A DNA stretch of 21,213 nucleotides from an uncultured Comamonadaceae bacterium (GTDB lineage Bacteria > Pseudomonadota > Gammaproteobacteria > Burkholderiales > Burkholderiaceae): assembly GCA_946482115.1 (NCBI GenBank), contig CAMLQP010000018.1, positions 1 to 21,213 of the forward strand, read 5' to 3'. Below, piece after piece: positions 14,855 through 21,213 of this stretch. Each line of letters opens with the position of its first letter. The first letter of the stretch is position 1. The position numbers and the translations under genes are program-made. A model generated the notes under the pieces. It searched no databases. It had not been told where the DNA came from and worked only from the letters and a program-made list of their open reading frames with translations.

Positions 14855-17404
14855 ATGGCAAACTCGCTATCCATGATGCCTTCTCCGCTGGGCGTGCCAC
14901 GCCTTCTGCCCGCGGTTCCGGCGCTGGTGGCCGCCTTGCTGCTGGGTCTGGTCGTGTTGGCGACCCAGTTCATCGTCGCCGATGAACTCTCGCAGCGGGC
15001 GCTCCGGCGCGTGGAACAGGCCACCCGCTCCCTGTCGGAGCGGGTGGGCGGGGAAATGTCGCGCCGCGCGGCCGAGATGCACGGCCTGGCCCAGAGTGCG
15101 CCGCTGCAGGCCCCCGACCCTGACCCTGACCAGGTCCGTGTGGCGCTGCAGCGGCTCAAGGACAGCAGCAGCAGCTATGTCTGGATCGGCTGGATGTCGC
15201 TGGACGGCACGGTGCGGGCGGCCAGCGACGGCCTGCTGGAGGGCGTGAACATTGCCCACCGCCCCGTGTTCTCCCGGGGCCTGCAGGGCCTGTGGTTCGG
15301 CAGCTTCCACCCGCCGGTCGCGCTCAGGCCGGTGCTGGAGCGGGCCGGCCGGCCGGTGCCGGCCGAGATGGCCGACCTGGCGCTGCCAGTCACCGGCCCC
15401 GCGGGCCAGCCCCGCGCCGTGCTGGCGGCCCACCTGGCCGACCAGCGTTTCATCGATCTGCTGCAGGCGGTGCTGGGTCCGGCGGATGGGCGGCGCGAGC
15501 TGTCGCTGTCGCTCGCCACGCCGGACGGGCGCACCGTGATGGGCGAGCGCCCGCCGCTGGCGCAGATGGGCCAGCCGGTGGCGGCGGTGGTGGACAGCCT
15601 GGAGGGCGAGTCCTGGGTGGTGGCGCGCCAGCCGGTGGCGGCGCAGGACTCGCCGCTGGAGATCGGCTGGGACGTGGTGGGCGCGCAGCCGCTGCGTGCG
15701 GCGCTGGCCCCGGCCCGGGAGCTGCAGCAGGCGCTGGTCATCGGCGGCGTGGTGGCGGCGGCGCTGATCGGGGGCGCAGGCGTCTGGCTCTCGCGCCGGC
15801 TCACGCGGCCGTATGCCCGCGTGTTCGGCGCCGTCTCCGAACGGCTGGCCGACAAGGGCGGCCAGGCGCCGGCCGCCGCGCTGGACGCCCTGCTGGCGCA
15901 GATCCAGAACCTGCCGCGGCTGACCTCGCCGGGCACGCCGGGCGAGGAATTGCTGCGCCGCGTGCTGCACGATGTGGAGCGCATCAAGACCGTGCTGGAC
16001 CTGCTGCCAGCGCCGGTCTACTGCGTGGACGCCGACTCCCGCCTGGTCTACTGGAACCAGGATGCCGCGCGCACCTTCGGCTGGACGGCCGAGGCCAACG
16101 GCCGGGAGGTACTCGACGTGATCCGCTGGGTCGACCCGCCAGCGCTGCGGCAGCAGGTGCTGGCTCGGCTGAAGGGCGAGCCCGGCCCCTGGATGTTCGA
16201 GCTCAACGTCGAGCGGCTGGACGGCGCGCCCATACGCGGCGAGTGGCACCTGAGCAAGGTGCTGGACGCCGAAGGGCGTTTCAGCGGCCTGATCGCCAAG
16301 GTGCGCGACCTGACGGCCGAGCGCGACGCGCGCGAGCGGCTGGGCCAGCAGACCGAGACGCTGTCGGCCATCATCCAGTCGTCCAGCGACGCCATCATCA
16401 GCACCAGCGCCGAGGGCCGCATCGAGCTGTTCAACCCGGCGGCCGAACGCATCTTCCAGGTGCCGGCACCGGAGATGCTGGGCCAGCCGCTGGACCGCCT
16501 GCTGCCCCCCGCGCACCGCGACGGCCACATGGCCCACCTGCAGCGTTTCGCCGAGTCCCGCACCACGCTGCGCAGCATGGGTGCGGGCCGCGTCGGTGGC
16601 CTGCGCGCCGACGGCCAGCTGCTGGAGCTGGAGGCTTCCATCTCGCAGGTCAGCGTGCGCGGGCGCAAGGTGCTGACCGCCATCCTGCGCGACGTCAGCG
16701 AGCGCGCGCGGGCCGAGCGCCAGCAGGCGCAGCATCAGATGGAGCTCTCGGAACTGGCGCACCGGCTGATGGAGCAGGAACAGGACACCACCCGCCGCCT
16801 CGCGCAGATCCTGCACGATGGCCTGGGCCAGACACTGGCCGCGCTGCGCCTGTCGATGGAGGCGCTGCCGGAACAGATCCTGGGCGAACAGCCGCCCGCC
16901 GTCCAGGTCCGGCTGCGGGTGCTGGGCGAGCTGGCGCGCACGGCGGTGGCCGAGGTGCGCCAGGCGCTGGCCGAACTGCGACCGCCGCTGCTGGAGTCGT
17001 CGGGGCTGGCGGCGGCGCTCGAGAACGAGTGCCGGCTGCGCGGGGACGAAGCCGCGCCGGCCAAGCTGCACCTGGTGGTCGAGGACGGCGCGCGGACGCA
17101 GCGCTGGCCGGCCGACGTGGAGCACGCCGGCTTCATGGTCGCGCGCGAGGCGCTCATCAACGCCATGCACCACGCGCAGGCCGCCCACATCACGGTGACG
17201 GTGGGCGGCACCGACCGCACGCTGCTGCTGGACGTGGCCGACGACGGCCTGGGCCTGCCACAGGAGCTGGCCTTCGGCCGCCCCGGCCACCTGGGCCTGG
17301 TCGGCATGCGCGAGCGCGCCATCGCCATCGGCGCCACGCTGTCGGTGCTGGCACCGCCCGAGGGCGGCACGCTGGTGCGGCTGGAATGGGGGGCCACCTC
17401 ATGA
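14855..17404 (+). CDS. Membrane sensor histidine kinase with two PAS domains (NarX/DegS type)
   Basis: An 849-residue hybrid of sensing domains and a HisKA_3 kinase. A helix at about 20-42 and a second at about 293-312 enclose a periplasmic dCACHE-like sensor. Next come a PAS domain (about 380-490; YCVDADSRLVYWNQDAARTF), a second PAS (about 503-620; IISTSAEGRIELFNPAAERI) and the dimerisation domain with phospho-acceptor His654 in LHDGLGQTLAALR. The ATPase domain has the N-box Asn769 (REALINAMHHAQA) and DVADDGLG (793-800). Start is the ATG at 14855. An ATG pair at 14873/14876 is an alternative, since no ribosome site is clear for either. It is followed after 10 bases by its NarL-type response regulator. 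The signal is unknown. Confidence 0.92.
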   Translation: MANSLSMMPSPLGVPRLLPAVPALVAALLLGLVVLATQFIVADELSQRALRRVEQATRSLSERVGGEMSRRAAEMHGLAQSAPLQAPDPDPDQVRVALQRLKDSSSSYVWIGWMSLDGTVRAASDGLLEGVNIAHRPVFSRGLQGLWFGSFHPPVALRPVLERAGRPVPAEMADLALPVTGPAGQPRAVLAAHLADQRFIDLLQAVLGPADGRRELSLSLATPDGRTVMGERPPLAQMGQPVAAVVDSLEGESWVVARQPVAAQDSPLEIGWDVVGAQPLRAALAPARELQQALVIGGVVAAALIGGAGVWLSRRLTRPYARVFGAVSERLADKGGQAPAAALDALLAQIQNLPRLTSPGTPGEELLRRVLHDVERIKTVLDLLPAPVYCVDADSRLVYWNQDAARTFGWTAEANGREVLDVIRWVDPPALRQQVLARLKGEPGPWMFELNVERLDGAPIRGEWHLSKVLDAEGRFSGLIAKVRDLTAERDARERLGQQTETLSAIIQSSSDAIISTSAEGRIELFNPAAERIFQVPAPEMLGQPLDRLLPPAHRDGHMAHLQRFAESRTTLRSMGAGRVGGLRADGQLLELEASISQVSVRGRKVLTAILRDVSERARAERQQAQHQMELSELAHRLMEQEQDTTRRLAQILHDGLGQTLAALRLSMEALPEQILGEQPPAVQVRLRVLGELARTAVAEVRQALAELRPPLLESSGLAAALENECRLRGDEAAPAKLHLVVEDGARTQRWPADVEHAGFMVAREALINAMHHAQAAHITVTVGGTDRTLLLDVADDGLGLPQELAFGRPGHLGLVGMRERAIAIGATLSVLAPPEGGTLVRLEWGATS

Positions 17405-17414
17405 GGAGGCACCG

Positions 17415-18050
17415 ATGAGCCGCATCTACCTGGTGGACGACCATGCGCTGGTGCGCGACGGCATGCGCGCCGTGCTGGAAGCCGCCGGCCACCAGGTGGT
17501 GGGCGAGACCGACCAGCCCGCCCAGGCGCTGGCCGACATCCAGCGCCTGGCGCCCGAGGTGCTGCTGCTCGACATCCACCTGGGCGAGCGCTCGGGCCTG
17601 GAGCTGCTGGCCGATCTCCAGCGCCGCGGCCTGCCGGTGCGCTGCGTGATGCTCACCATGTCGGCCAGCTCGCGCCACATCGGCGAGGCGCTGCGCCTGG
17701 GCGCGGCAGGCTACGTGCTCAAGGGTTCGCCGGCGCGCGAGGTGCTGGCCGCCATCACCACCGTGCTGGGCGGGCGCCGCCACCTGGGCCACGAGGTGGC
17801 GGACCTCGCCATCACCGCGCTGTCCGAAAAGCCGGGCGACGACCCGCTGGAAGGCCTGTCGCCGCGCGAGCGGCAGATCCTGGCACGGGTGGTCAAGGGG
17901 CAGTCGAGCACGGCCATCGGCGAGGCGCTGCACCTGTCGCCCAAGACGGTGGACACCTACCGCAGCCGGCTCATGGCCAAGGTGGGCGTGCAGGACATCA
18001 CGGGCCTGGTGCGTTGGGCCGTGCGGGTGGGGCTGGTCGATAACGAATGA
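17415..18050 (+). CDS. NarL/FixJ-family response regulator
   Basis: A 211-residue transcription factor and partner of the upstream kinase. The receiver domain (1-120) has Asp8-Asp9, phospho-acceptor Asp53 (LLLDIHLGERSG), Thr81 (MLTMSA) and Lys103 (YVLKGSPA). The LuxR-type helix-turn-helix (about 145-205) reads LSPRERQILARVVKGQSSTA then LHLSPKTVDTYRSRLMAKVG. A strong GAGGAGG ribosome site lies between the kinase stop and the ATG at 17415. All phosphorylation residues are present, so it should respond normally. Transcription of the pair is expected to end at the terminator at 18100-18120. Targets are unknown; the neighbouring phosphodiesterase genes are candidates. Confidence 0.95.
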   Translation: MSRIYLVDDHALVRDGMRAVLEAAGHQVVGETDQPAQALADIQRLAPEVLLLDIHLGERSGLELLADLQRRGLPVRCVMLTMSASSRHIGEALRLGAAGYVLKGSPAREVLAAITTVLGGRRHLGHEVADLAITALSEKPGDDPLEGLSPRERQILARVVKGQSSTAIGEALHLSPKTVDTYRSRLMAKVGVQDITGLVRWAVRVGLVDNE

Positions 18051-18056
18051 CAGCAC

Positions 18057-18076
18057 CTGTCGGCGTTCGCCGACAG
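18057..18076 (+). other. Hairpin directly after the response regulator gene
   Basis: CTGTCGGC-GTTC-GCCGACAG is a perfect 8-bp stem with a 4-base loop, 7 bases after the stop codon. It lacks a T-run, so it is probably not a terminator itself but may protect the mRNA end or help the terminator downstream. The 9-mer GACAGCGCC in and just after its 3' arm (18072-18080) recurs in the terminator (18106-18114). Confidence 0.6.
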
Positions 18077-18099
18077 CGCCCGTCGAGAACCCCCTACAT

Positions 18100-18120
18100 A
18101 CGGCGGACAGCGCCGTTTTT
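18100..18120 (+). terminator. Intrinsic terminator of the kinase-regulator operon
   Basis: ACGGCG (18100-18105) pairs with CGCCGT (18111-18116) around a GACAG loop and runs into a T-run up to 18120. It separates the kinase/regulator pair from the GGDEF-EAL gene, which starts 38 bases further on, so that gene likely has its own promoter or depends on read-through. Confidence 0.75.
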
Positions 18121-18158
18121 AGCATTCACTCCATCGACGAACCGTTTCTGGAGTGACC

Positions 18159-19502
18159 ATGTATTCCACCGCGCTGATGGCCCCGACCGCCCCCCTGGCC
18201 GCCGCCAACGATCTGGGCGACCTCGACCCCGTCACCGGGCTGCCGGGCCGGCGTGCCTTCCTGCGGGCGGCCAACCAGCTGCGCAACGGCCACGGCACCC
18301 TGGCCATGGTGGTGCTGGACATCGACCGCTTCACCGAACTCAACGAGCAGCACGGCCTGCGCGTAGGCGACCATGTGCTGCGCCAGGTCGCGCTGCGCTG
18401 CCTGCGCGCCGTCACCGCCTACGGCGGCCAGGGCGTGCTGGGCCGCGTGGGCCCGGACGAGTTCGCGCTGGCCTGGACCTCCGACGACCCCACCCACGTG
18501 CCCGAGGCCGAGCAGATCCAGGGCGCGGTCGACACGGTGCGCCGGGCCGCCTGCGGCAGCTATGAGGCCGGGACGGCGCGCACCCTGATGATCGACGTGA
18601 GCGTGGGCGTGTCGCTGCTGGCCGACCCCGCGCAGGAAGCGGGCGACGCCCTGCTGCACGCCTCCGCCGCGCGCCAGTCGGCCCAGCTGCCCTGCGGCGT
18701 GGTGCACTACGCCCAGCTCGACGAGCACCGCCGCATGGTGCGCGCGCTGCGCGAGGACATACTGGCCGACCGCATCCGCGTGGCCTGGCAGCCCAAGGTG
18801 GACCTGGCCACCGGCCGCCTGGTCGGGCTGGAGGCGCTGGCGCGCTGGAACGGCCCCGACGGCCAGCCGGTGCCGCCATCCGTCTTCATCCCCATGGCCG
18901 AACGCAACGGGCTGATCGCCGACCTCGGCACCCGTGTGATGGAGCGCGTGCTGCGCGAACTGGCGGCCTGGCGCACCGAAGGCCTGCGGCTGGTGCCGGT
19001 CGCCATCAACGTGTCGGCGCCCCAGTTCCAGAAACCCGACATGGCCACCCGGCTGCAGAACGCGCTGCTGCGCCACCACCTGCCGCCCAGCCTGATCGAG
19101 CTGGAACTGACCGAATCCGTCCTGATGAACGACTTTGCCGGCACGCTCAACACGCTGCACGCCCTGCGCGCGGTCGGCGTCGGCCTGTCCATCGACGACT
19201 TCGGCACCGGCTATTCGTCGCTGGCCTACCTGCGCTGCTTCCCGGTGCAGTGCCTCAAGCTCGACCGCAGCTTCGTCAGCGACCTGGCGCACGATGTGCG
19301 CACGCGCGAGATCGTGGACACGGTGATCGCGCTGGCCCACAAGTTCGACGTGCAGTGCATCGCCGAGGGCGTGGAGACGCCCGAGCAGGCCCAGCTGCTG
19401 CGGCAGATGGGCTGCGACCAGGCCCAGGGCTACCTGTTCGACCGCCCGCTGAACGCGCTGGAAGTGCGCGCGCGGCTGGCCAGCGGCCACCGCTGGGACT
19501 GA
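18159..19502 (+). CDS. Degenerate-GGDEF/intact-EAL protein, probable c-di-GMP phosphodiesterase
   Basis: A 447-residue cytoplasmic protein without membrane helices or N-terminal sensor. The GGDEF domain (about 20-180) begins DPVTGLPGRRAF, but its signature is VGPDEF (97-102) in place of GGDEF. The loss of the two glycines makes cyclase activity unlikely, and the domain may instead bind GTP as a regulatory unit. The EAL domain (about 195-440) keeps the full set: Glu225 in GLEALARW, Asn284 (INVSA), ELTES (316-320), DDFGTGYSSL (346-355), KLDRSFV, AEGVET (402-407) and the Gln of QGYLFDRP. c-di-GMP hydrolysis is therefore likely. Start is the ATG at 18159, with GGAG at 18150-18153; a GTG at 18153 is in frame but overlaps that site. 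Confidence 0.9.
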   Translation: MYSTALMAPTAPLAAANDLGDLDPVTGLPGRRAFLRAANQLRNGHGTLAMVVLDIDRFTELNEQHGLRVGDHVLRQVALRCLRAVTAYGGQGVLGRVGPDEFALAWTSDDPTHVPEAEQIQGAVDTVRRAACGSYEAGTARTLMIDVSVGVSLLADPAQEAGDALLHASAARQSAQLPCGVVHYAQLDEHRRMVRALREDILADRIRVAWQPKVDLATGRLVGLEALARWNGPDGQPVPPSVFIPMAERNGLIADLGTRVMERVLRELAAWRTEGLRLVPVAINVSAPQFQKPDMATRLQNALLRHHLPPSLIELELTESVLMNDFAGTLNTLHALRAVGVGLSIDDFGTGYSSLAYLRCFPVQCLKLDRSFVSDLAHDVRTREIVDTVIALAHKFDVQCIAEGVETPEQAQLLRQMGCDQAQGYLFDRPLNALEVRARLASGHRWD

Positions 19503-19524
19503 GCCGTCCCTCGCCAGACACCCT

Positions 19525-19854
19525 ATGTCGACCGGCCGCCACCTCATGATCTGCTTTTCCACCCGGCCAGAGCGCATCGAAGCCGCGCGCCTGGCCTGGC
19601 ATGCGCTGGTGCGCGACGCCCTGTTCGTGTCCGCCGCCACCCTGCCGGAAGCCGCCGCCCTCGGCCAGTCGGCCGCGCACGCCGTGATCGTGATCGACAG
19701 CGACACGACCGAGCCCTGGGTGTCGCTGCTGCGCCACCTGCGGCGCAACGCCCCGGACACGCCGGTGCTGGTGTTCGGTTCGGGCCCGTCTCCGGCCAGC
19801 CAGCGCATCGACGACTGGGGCCAGCTGCGCGAGCGGCTGGCCGAGGTGCTCTGA
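19525..19854 (+). CDS. Small protein of unknown function, possibly receiver-like
   Basis: A 109-residue protein that I do not recognise. The composition is normal for a real gene here, and the frame is closed by neighbours on both sides: it begins 22 bases after the EAL gene and ends 10 bases before the convergent LysR stop. Alternating hydrophobic stretches (about 53-58 AVIVID and 80-84 PVLVF) flank an amphipathic helix (WVSLLRHLRRNAP). This resembles strands 3 and 4 of a response regulator receiver fold, with Asp58 where a phospho-acceptor would stand. The usual acidic pair at the N-terminus and the Lys-Pro near the end are missing. It could be a pseudo-receiver partner of the EAL protein; that is a guess. 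No clear ribosome site is seen, which suggests coupling to the upstream gene. Confidence 0.6.
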   Translation: MSTGRHLMICFSTRPERIEAARLAWHALVRDALFVSAATLPEAAALGQSAAHAVIVIDSDTTEPWVSLLRHLRRNAPDTPVLVFGSGPSPASQRIDDWGQLRERLAEVL

Positions 19855-19864
19855 AAGCCGCGCC

Positions 19865-20779
19865 TCAGGCCCAGACCGTGTCGAGCGCGCTCCAGGCGCC
19901 GGCGATCAACGGCTCGCCCTGGCGCTCGGCCAGGCACACCAGGGCCAGGTCGCACTCCAGCACCACCTGATCGGCGATCACGAGGCCGCGCGCCTGCGCC
20001 TCGCGCATGGCGATGGCGTCGCGCACCAGGCTCAGTCCCACGCCGCCGCGCACCAGGTCCAGCATCGACGCCTCCTGATCCACCAGCGCCACCCGCCGGG
20101 GCTCCAGCCCGGTCAGCGAGCCGGGGCCGAACACGCGGCGCTGCAGCCGGTGGTGCGCGCTGGCGGGTGGCGTGGCCAGCCAGGGCAGGGCGGCCAGCGC
20201 CTTCCAGTCGCGCCCCAGCACCTGGGGGCCCCAGCCCGCCGGCGCCAGCACCCGGTAGGTGAAACGCGTGAGCGGGCGCAAGGCGTAGGGCGCGCCCAGC
20301 GGATCGTGGGGCAGGTCGAGGAAGAAGCCCACGTCCAGCGCCCCCGAACCCACGCGCGCCAGCACATCGCCGCTCATGCCCTGGCTCAGTTCGGTCTGCA
20401 CCTGCGGGCGGGTCTCGATCAGCTGCTTGAGGAACGCCCCCAGCCGGGTGAACTCGGGGTCCAGGATGGTGCCTATGCGCAGCGTGCCGCGCACCGTGTC
20501 CTGCAGGCCGGCGGCGGCCTGGCCGAAATCCGCCAGCGCGGCCAGCGCCCTGTCGGCCAGCGGCAGCAGGGCCGCGCCGTCGCCGGTGAGCGCCATGCCC
20601 TGGGGCGTGCGGCTGAACAGCGTGAGGCCGGTGGCCTCGGCCAGGGCCTTGAGCTGCAGGCTCACCGCCGGCTGGCTGAGGTGCAGGCGCTGGGCCGCAC
20701 GCGAAACCTGGCCCTCGCGCGCCACGGCCACAAACGCCCGCAGGGCCTGGGGATCGACGTTTCGCCACGGGGTTTTCAT
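19865..20779 (-). CDS. LysR-family transcriptional regulator
   Basis: A 304-residue LysR-type regulator. The helix-turn-helix is at about residues 10-68 (VSRAAQRLHLSQPAVSLQLK, then TGLTLFSRTPQGMALTGDG). The effector-binding domain follows, with GTLRIGTILDPEF at about 98-110 and LDVGFFLDLP at about 148-157. It diverges from the GMC oxidoreductase gene across 110 bases, so it probably controls that gene, perhaps in response to the alcohol substrate. A GAGGG lies only one base before the ATG at 20779, too close for an ideal ribosome site, but no other start fits the family. The intergenic region is AT-richer than its surroundings at 20780-20830 and has an imperfect inverted repeat CATTAT-N8-CTTATG (20785-20804). 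Confidence 0.92.
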   Translation of the reverse strand: MKTPWRNVDPQALRAFVAVAREGQVSRAAQRLHLSQPAVSLQLKALAEATGLTLFSRTPQGMALTGDGAALLPLADRALAALADFGQAAAGLQDTVRGTLRIGTILDPEFTRLGAFLKQLIETRPQVQTELSQGMSGDVLARVGSGALDVGFFLDLPHDPLGAPYALRPLTRFTYRVLAPAGWGPQVLGRDWKALAALPWLATPPASAHHRLQRRVFGPGSLTGLEPRRVALVDQEASMLDLVRGGVGLSLVRDAIAMREAQARGLVIADQVVLECDLALVCLAERQGEPLIAGAWSALDTVWA

Positions 20780-20889
20780 GCCCTCATTATTTGCGATGCT
20801 TATGTGCCGTGTTGGTGTTTTTCATTGGCAAGCCCAGCCGTTCGGCGTCAGACTCGCGCCAGTTGGTCACCACAGAATCAGAAACACTT

Positions 20890-21213
20890 ATGAGCGACCC
20901 CACCTTCGACTACATCATCATCGGCGGCGGCACCGCCGGCAGCCTGCTGGCCAACCGCCTGAGCGCCCGGCGCGACAAGCGGGTGCTGCTGATCGAGGCC
21001 GGCCAGAAGGACGACTACCACTGGATACACATCCCGGTGGGCTACCTCTATTGCATCGGCAACCCGCGCACCGACTGGCTCTACCAGACCGAAGCCGAGC
21101 CCGGCCTCAACGGCCGGCGGCTGCGCTACCCGCGCGGCAAGGTGCTGGGCGGCTGCTCCAGCATCAACGGCATGATCTACATGCGCGGCCAGGCGCGCGA
21201 CTACGACCAGTGG
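20890..21213 (+). CDS. GMC-family oxidoreductase (choline dehydrogenase-like), N-terminal part
   Basis: The first 108 codons of a flavin-dependent alcohol oxidoreductase; the gene runs past the end of the window. The FAD-binding Rossmann motif IIIGGGTAGSLLANRLS is at about residues 9-25, with VLLIEAG ending the second strand. The GMC signature RGKVLGGCSSINGMIYMRG is at about 84-102. Members oxidise alcohols such as choline or long-chain and polyethylene glycols; the substrate cannot be set from this part. The ATG at 20890 follows an AGAAACACTT leader without a strong ribosome site. It is divergent from and probably regulated by the LysR gene. Confidence 0.92.
   Translation, partial: MSDPTFDYIIIGGGTAGSLLANRLSARRDKRVLLIEAGQKDDYHWIHIPVGYLYCIGNPRTDWLYQTEAEPGLNGRRLRYPRGKVLGGCSSINGMIYMRGQARDYDQW

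Noticed and set aside
20785..20804. CATTAT-N8-CTTATG as a LysR box for the GMC oxidoreductase
   Set aside because: Only four of six arm positions match and the T-N11-A spacing does not fit cleanly; noted with the LysR gene but not called as a site.

Overview
The window is about 21 kb of high-GC DNA with tightly packed genes. Codon usage, gene families and one repeat type point to a betaproteobacterium of the Burkholderiales, most likely Comamonadaceae (Hydrogenophaga/Acidovorax-like); this is inferred from family resemblance, not from a marker gene. I see no tRNA, rRNA, CRISPR array, transposase or phage gene.

Left part (1-4384): the 5' end of a glutaryl-CoA dehydrogenase gene (gcdH) diverges from its probable LysR activator, with a recognisable LysR box and promoter between them. 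Then come a GlxA-type AraC regulator, a divergent exported M20 amidohydrolase and a convergent glutathione peroxidase. The only long gene-free stretch (4385-4855) holds a purine-rich tract with an unusual density of GGA motifs, two hairpins and a strong intrinsic terminator, which I read as a candidate small RNA of the CsrA/RsmA-titrating kind. Directly after it is an OmpR-type response regulator broken by a one-base deletion, whose expected ATG also reads ATA.

Middle part (5602-14784): lplT (lysophospholipid transporter) diverges from alr (alanine racemase). On the minus strand follows a tight five-gene unit, read from 14784 down to 8170: a GAF/HD-GYP phosphodiesterase, an MFS transporter whose N-terminus is encoded by a palindromic repeat, a HAD-UbiA fusion resembling decaprenyl-phosphate phosphoribosyltransferases, an ArnE/ArnF-like small membrane protein, and a GT39 (ArnT-like) glycosyltransferase. 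The last three look like a complete short route: make a polyprenyl-phosphate sugar (probably pentose), flip it, and transfer it outside the inner membrane. This is the best candidate in the window for a little-described system.

Right part (14855-21213): a membrane histidine kinase with two PAS domains and a NarL-type response regulator form an operon ending in an intrinsic terminator. They are followed by a degenerate-GGDEF/intact-EAL protein and a small protein of unknown function. The window ends with a LysR regulator divergent from a truncated GMC oxidoreductase. Two predicted c-di-GMP phosphodiesterases therefore flank one NarL-type two-component system.
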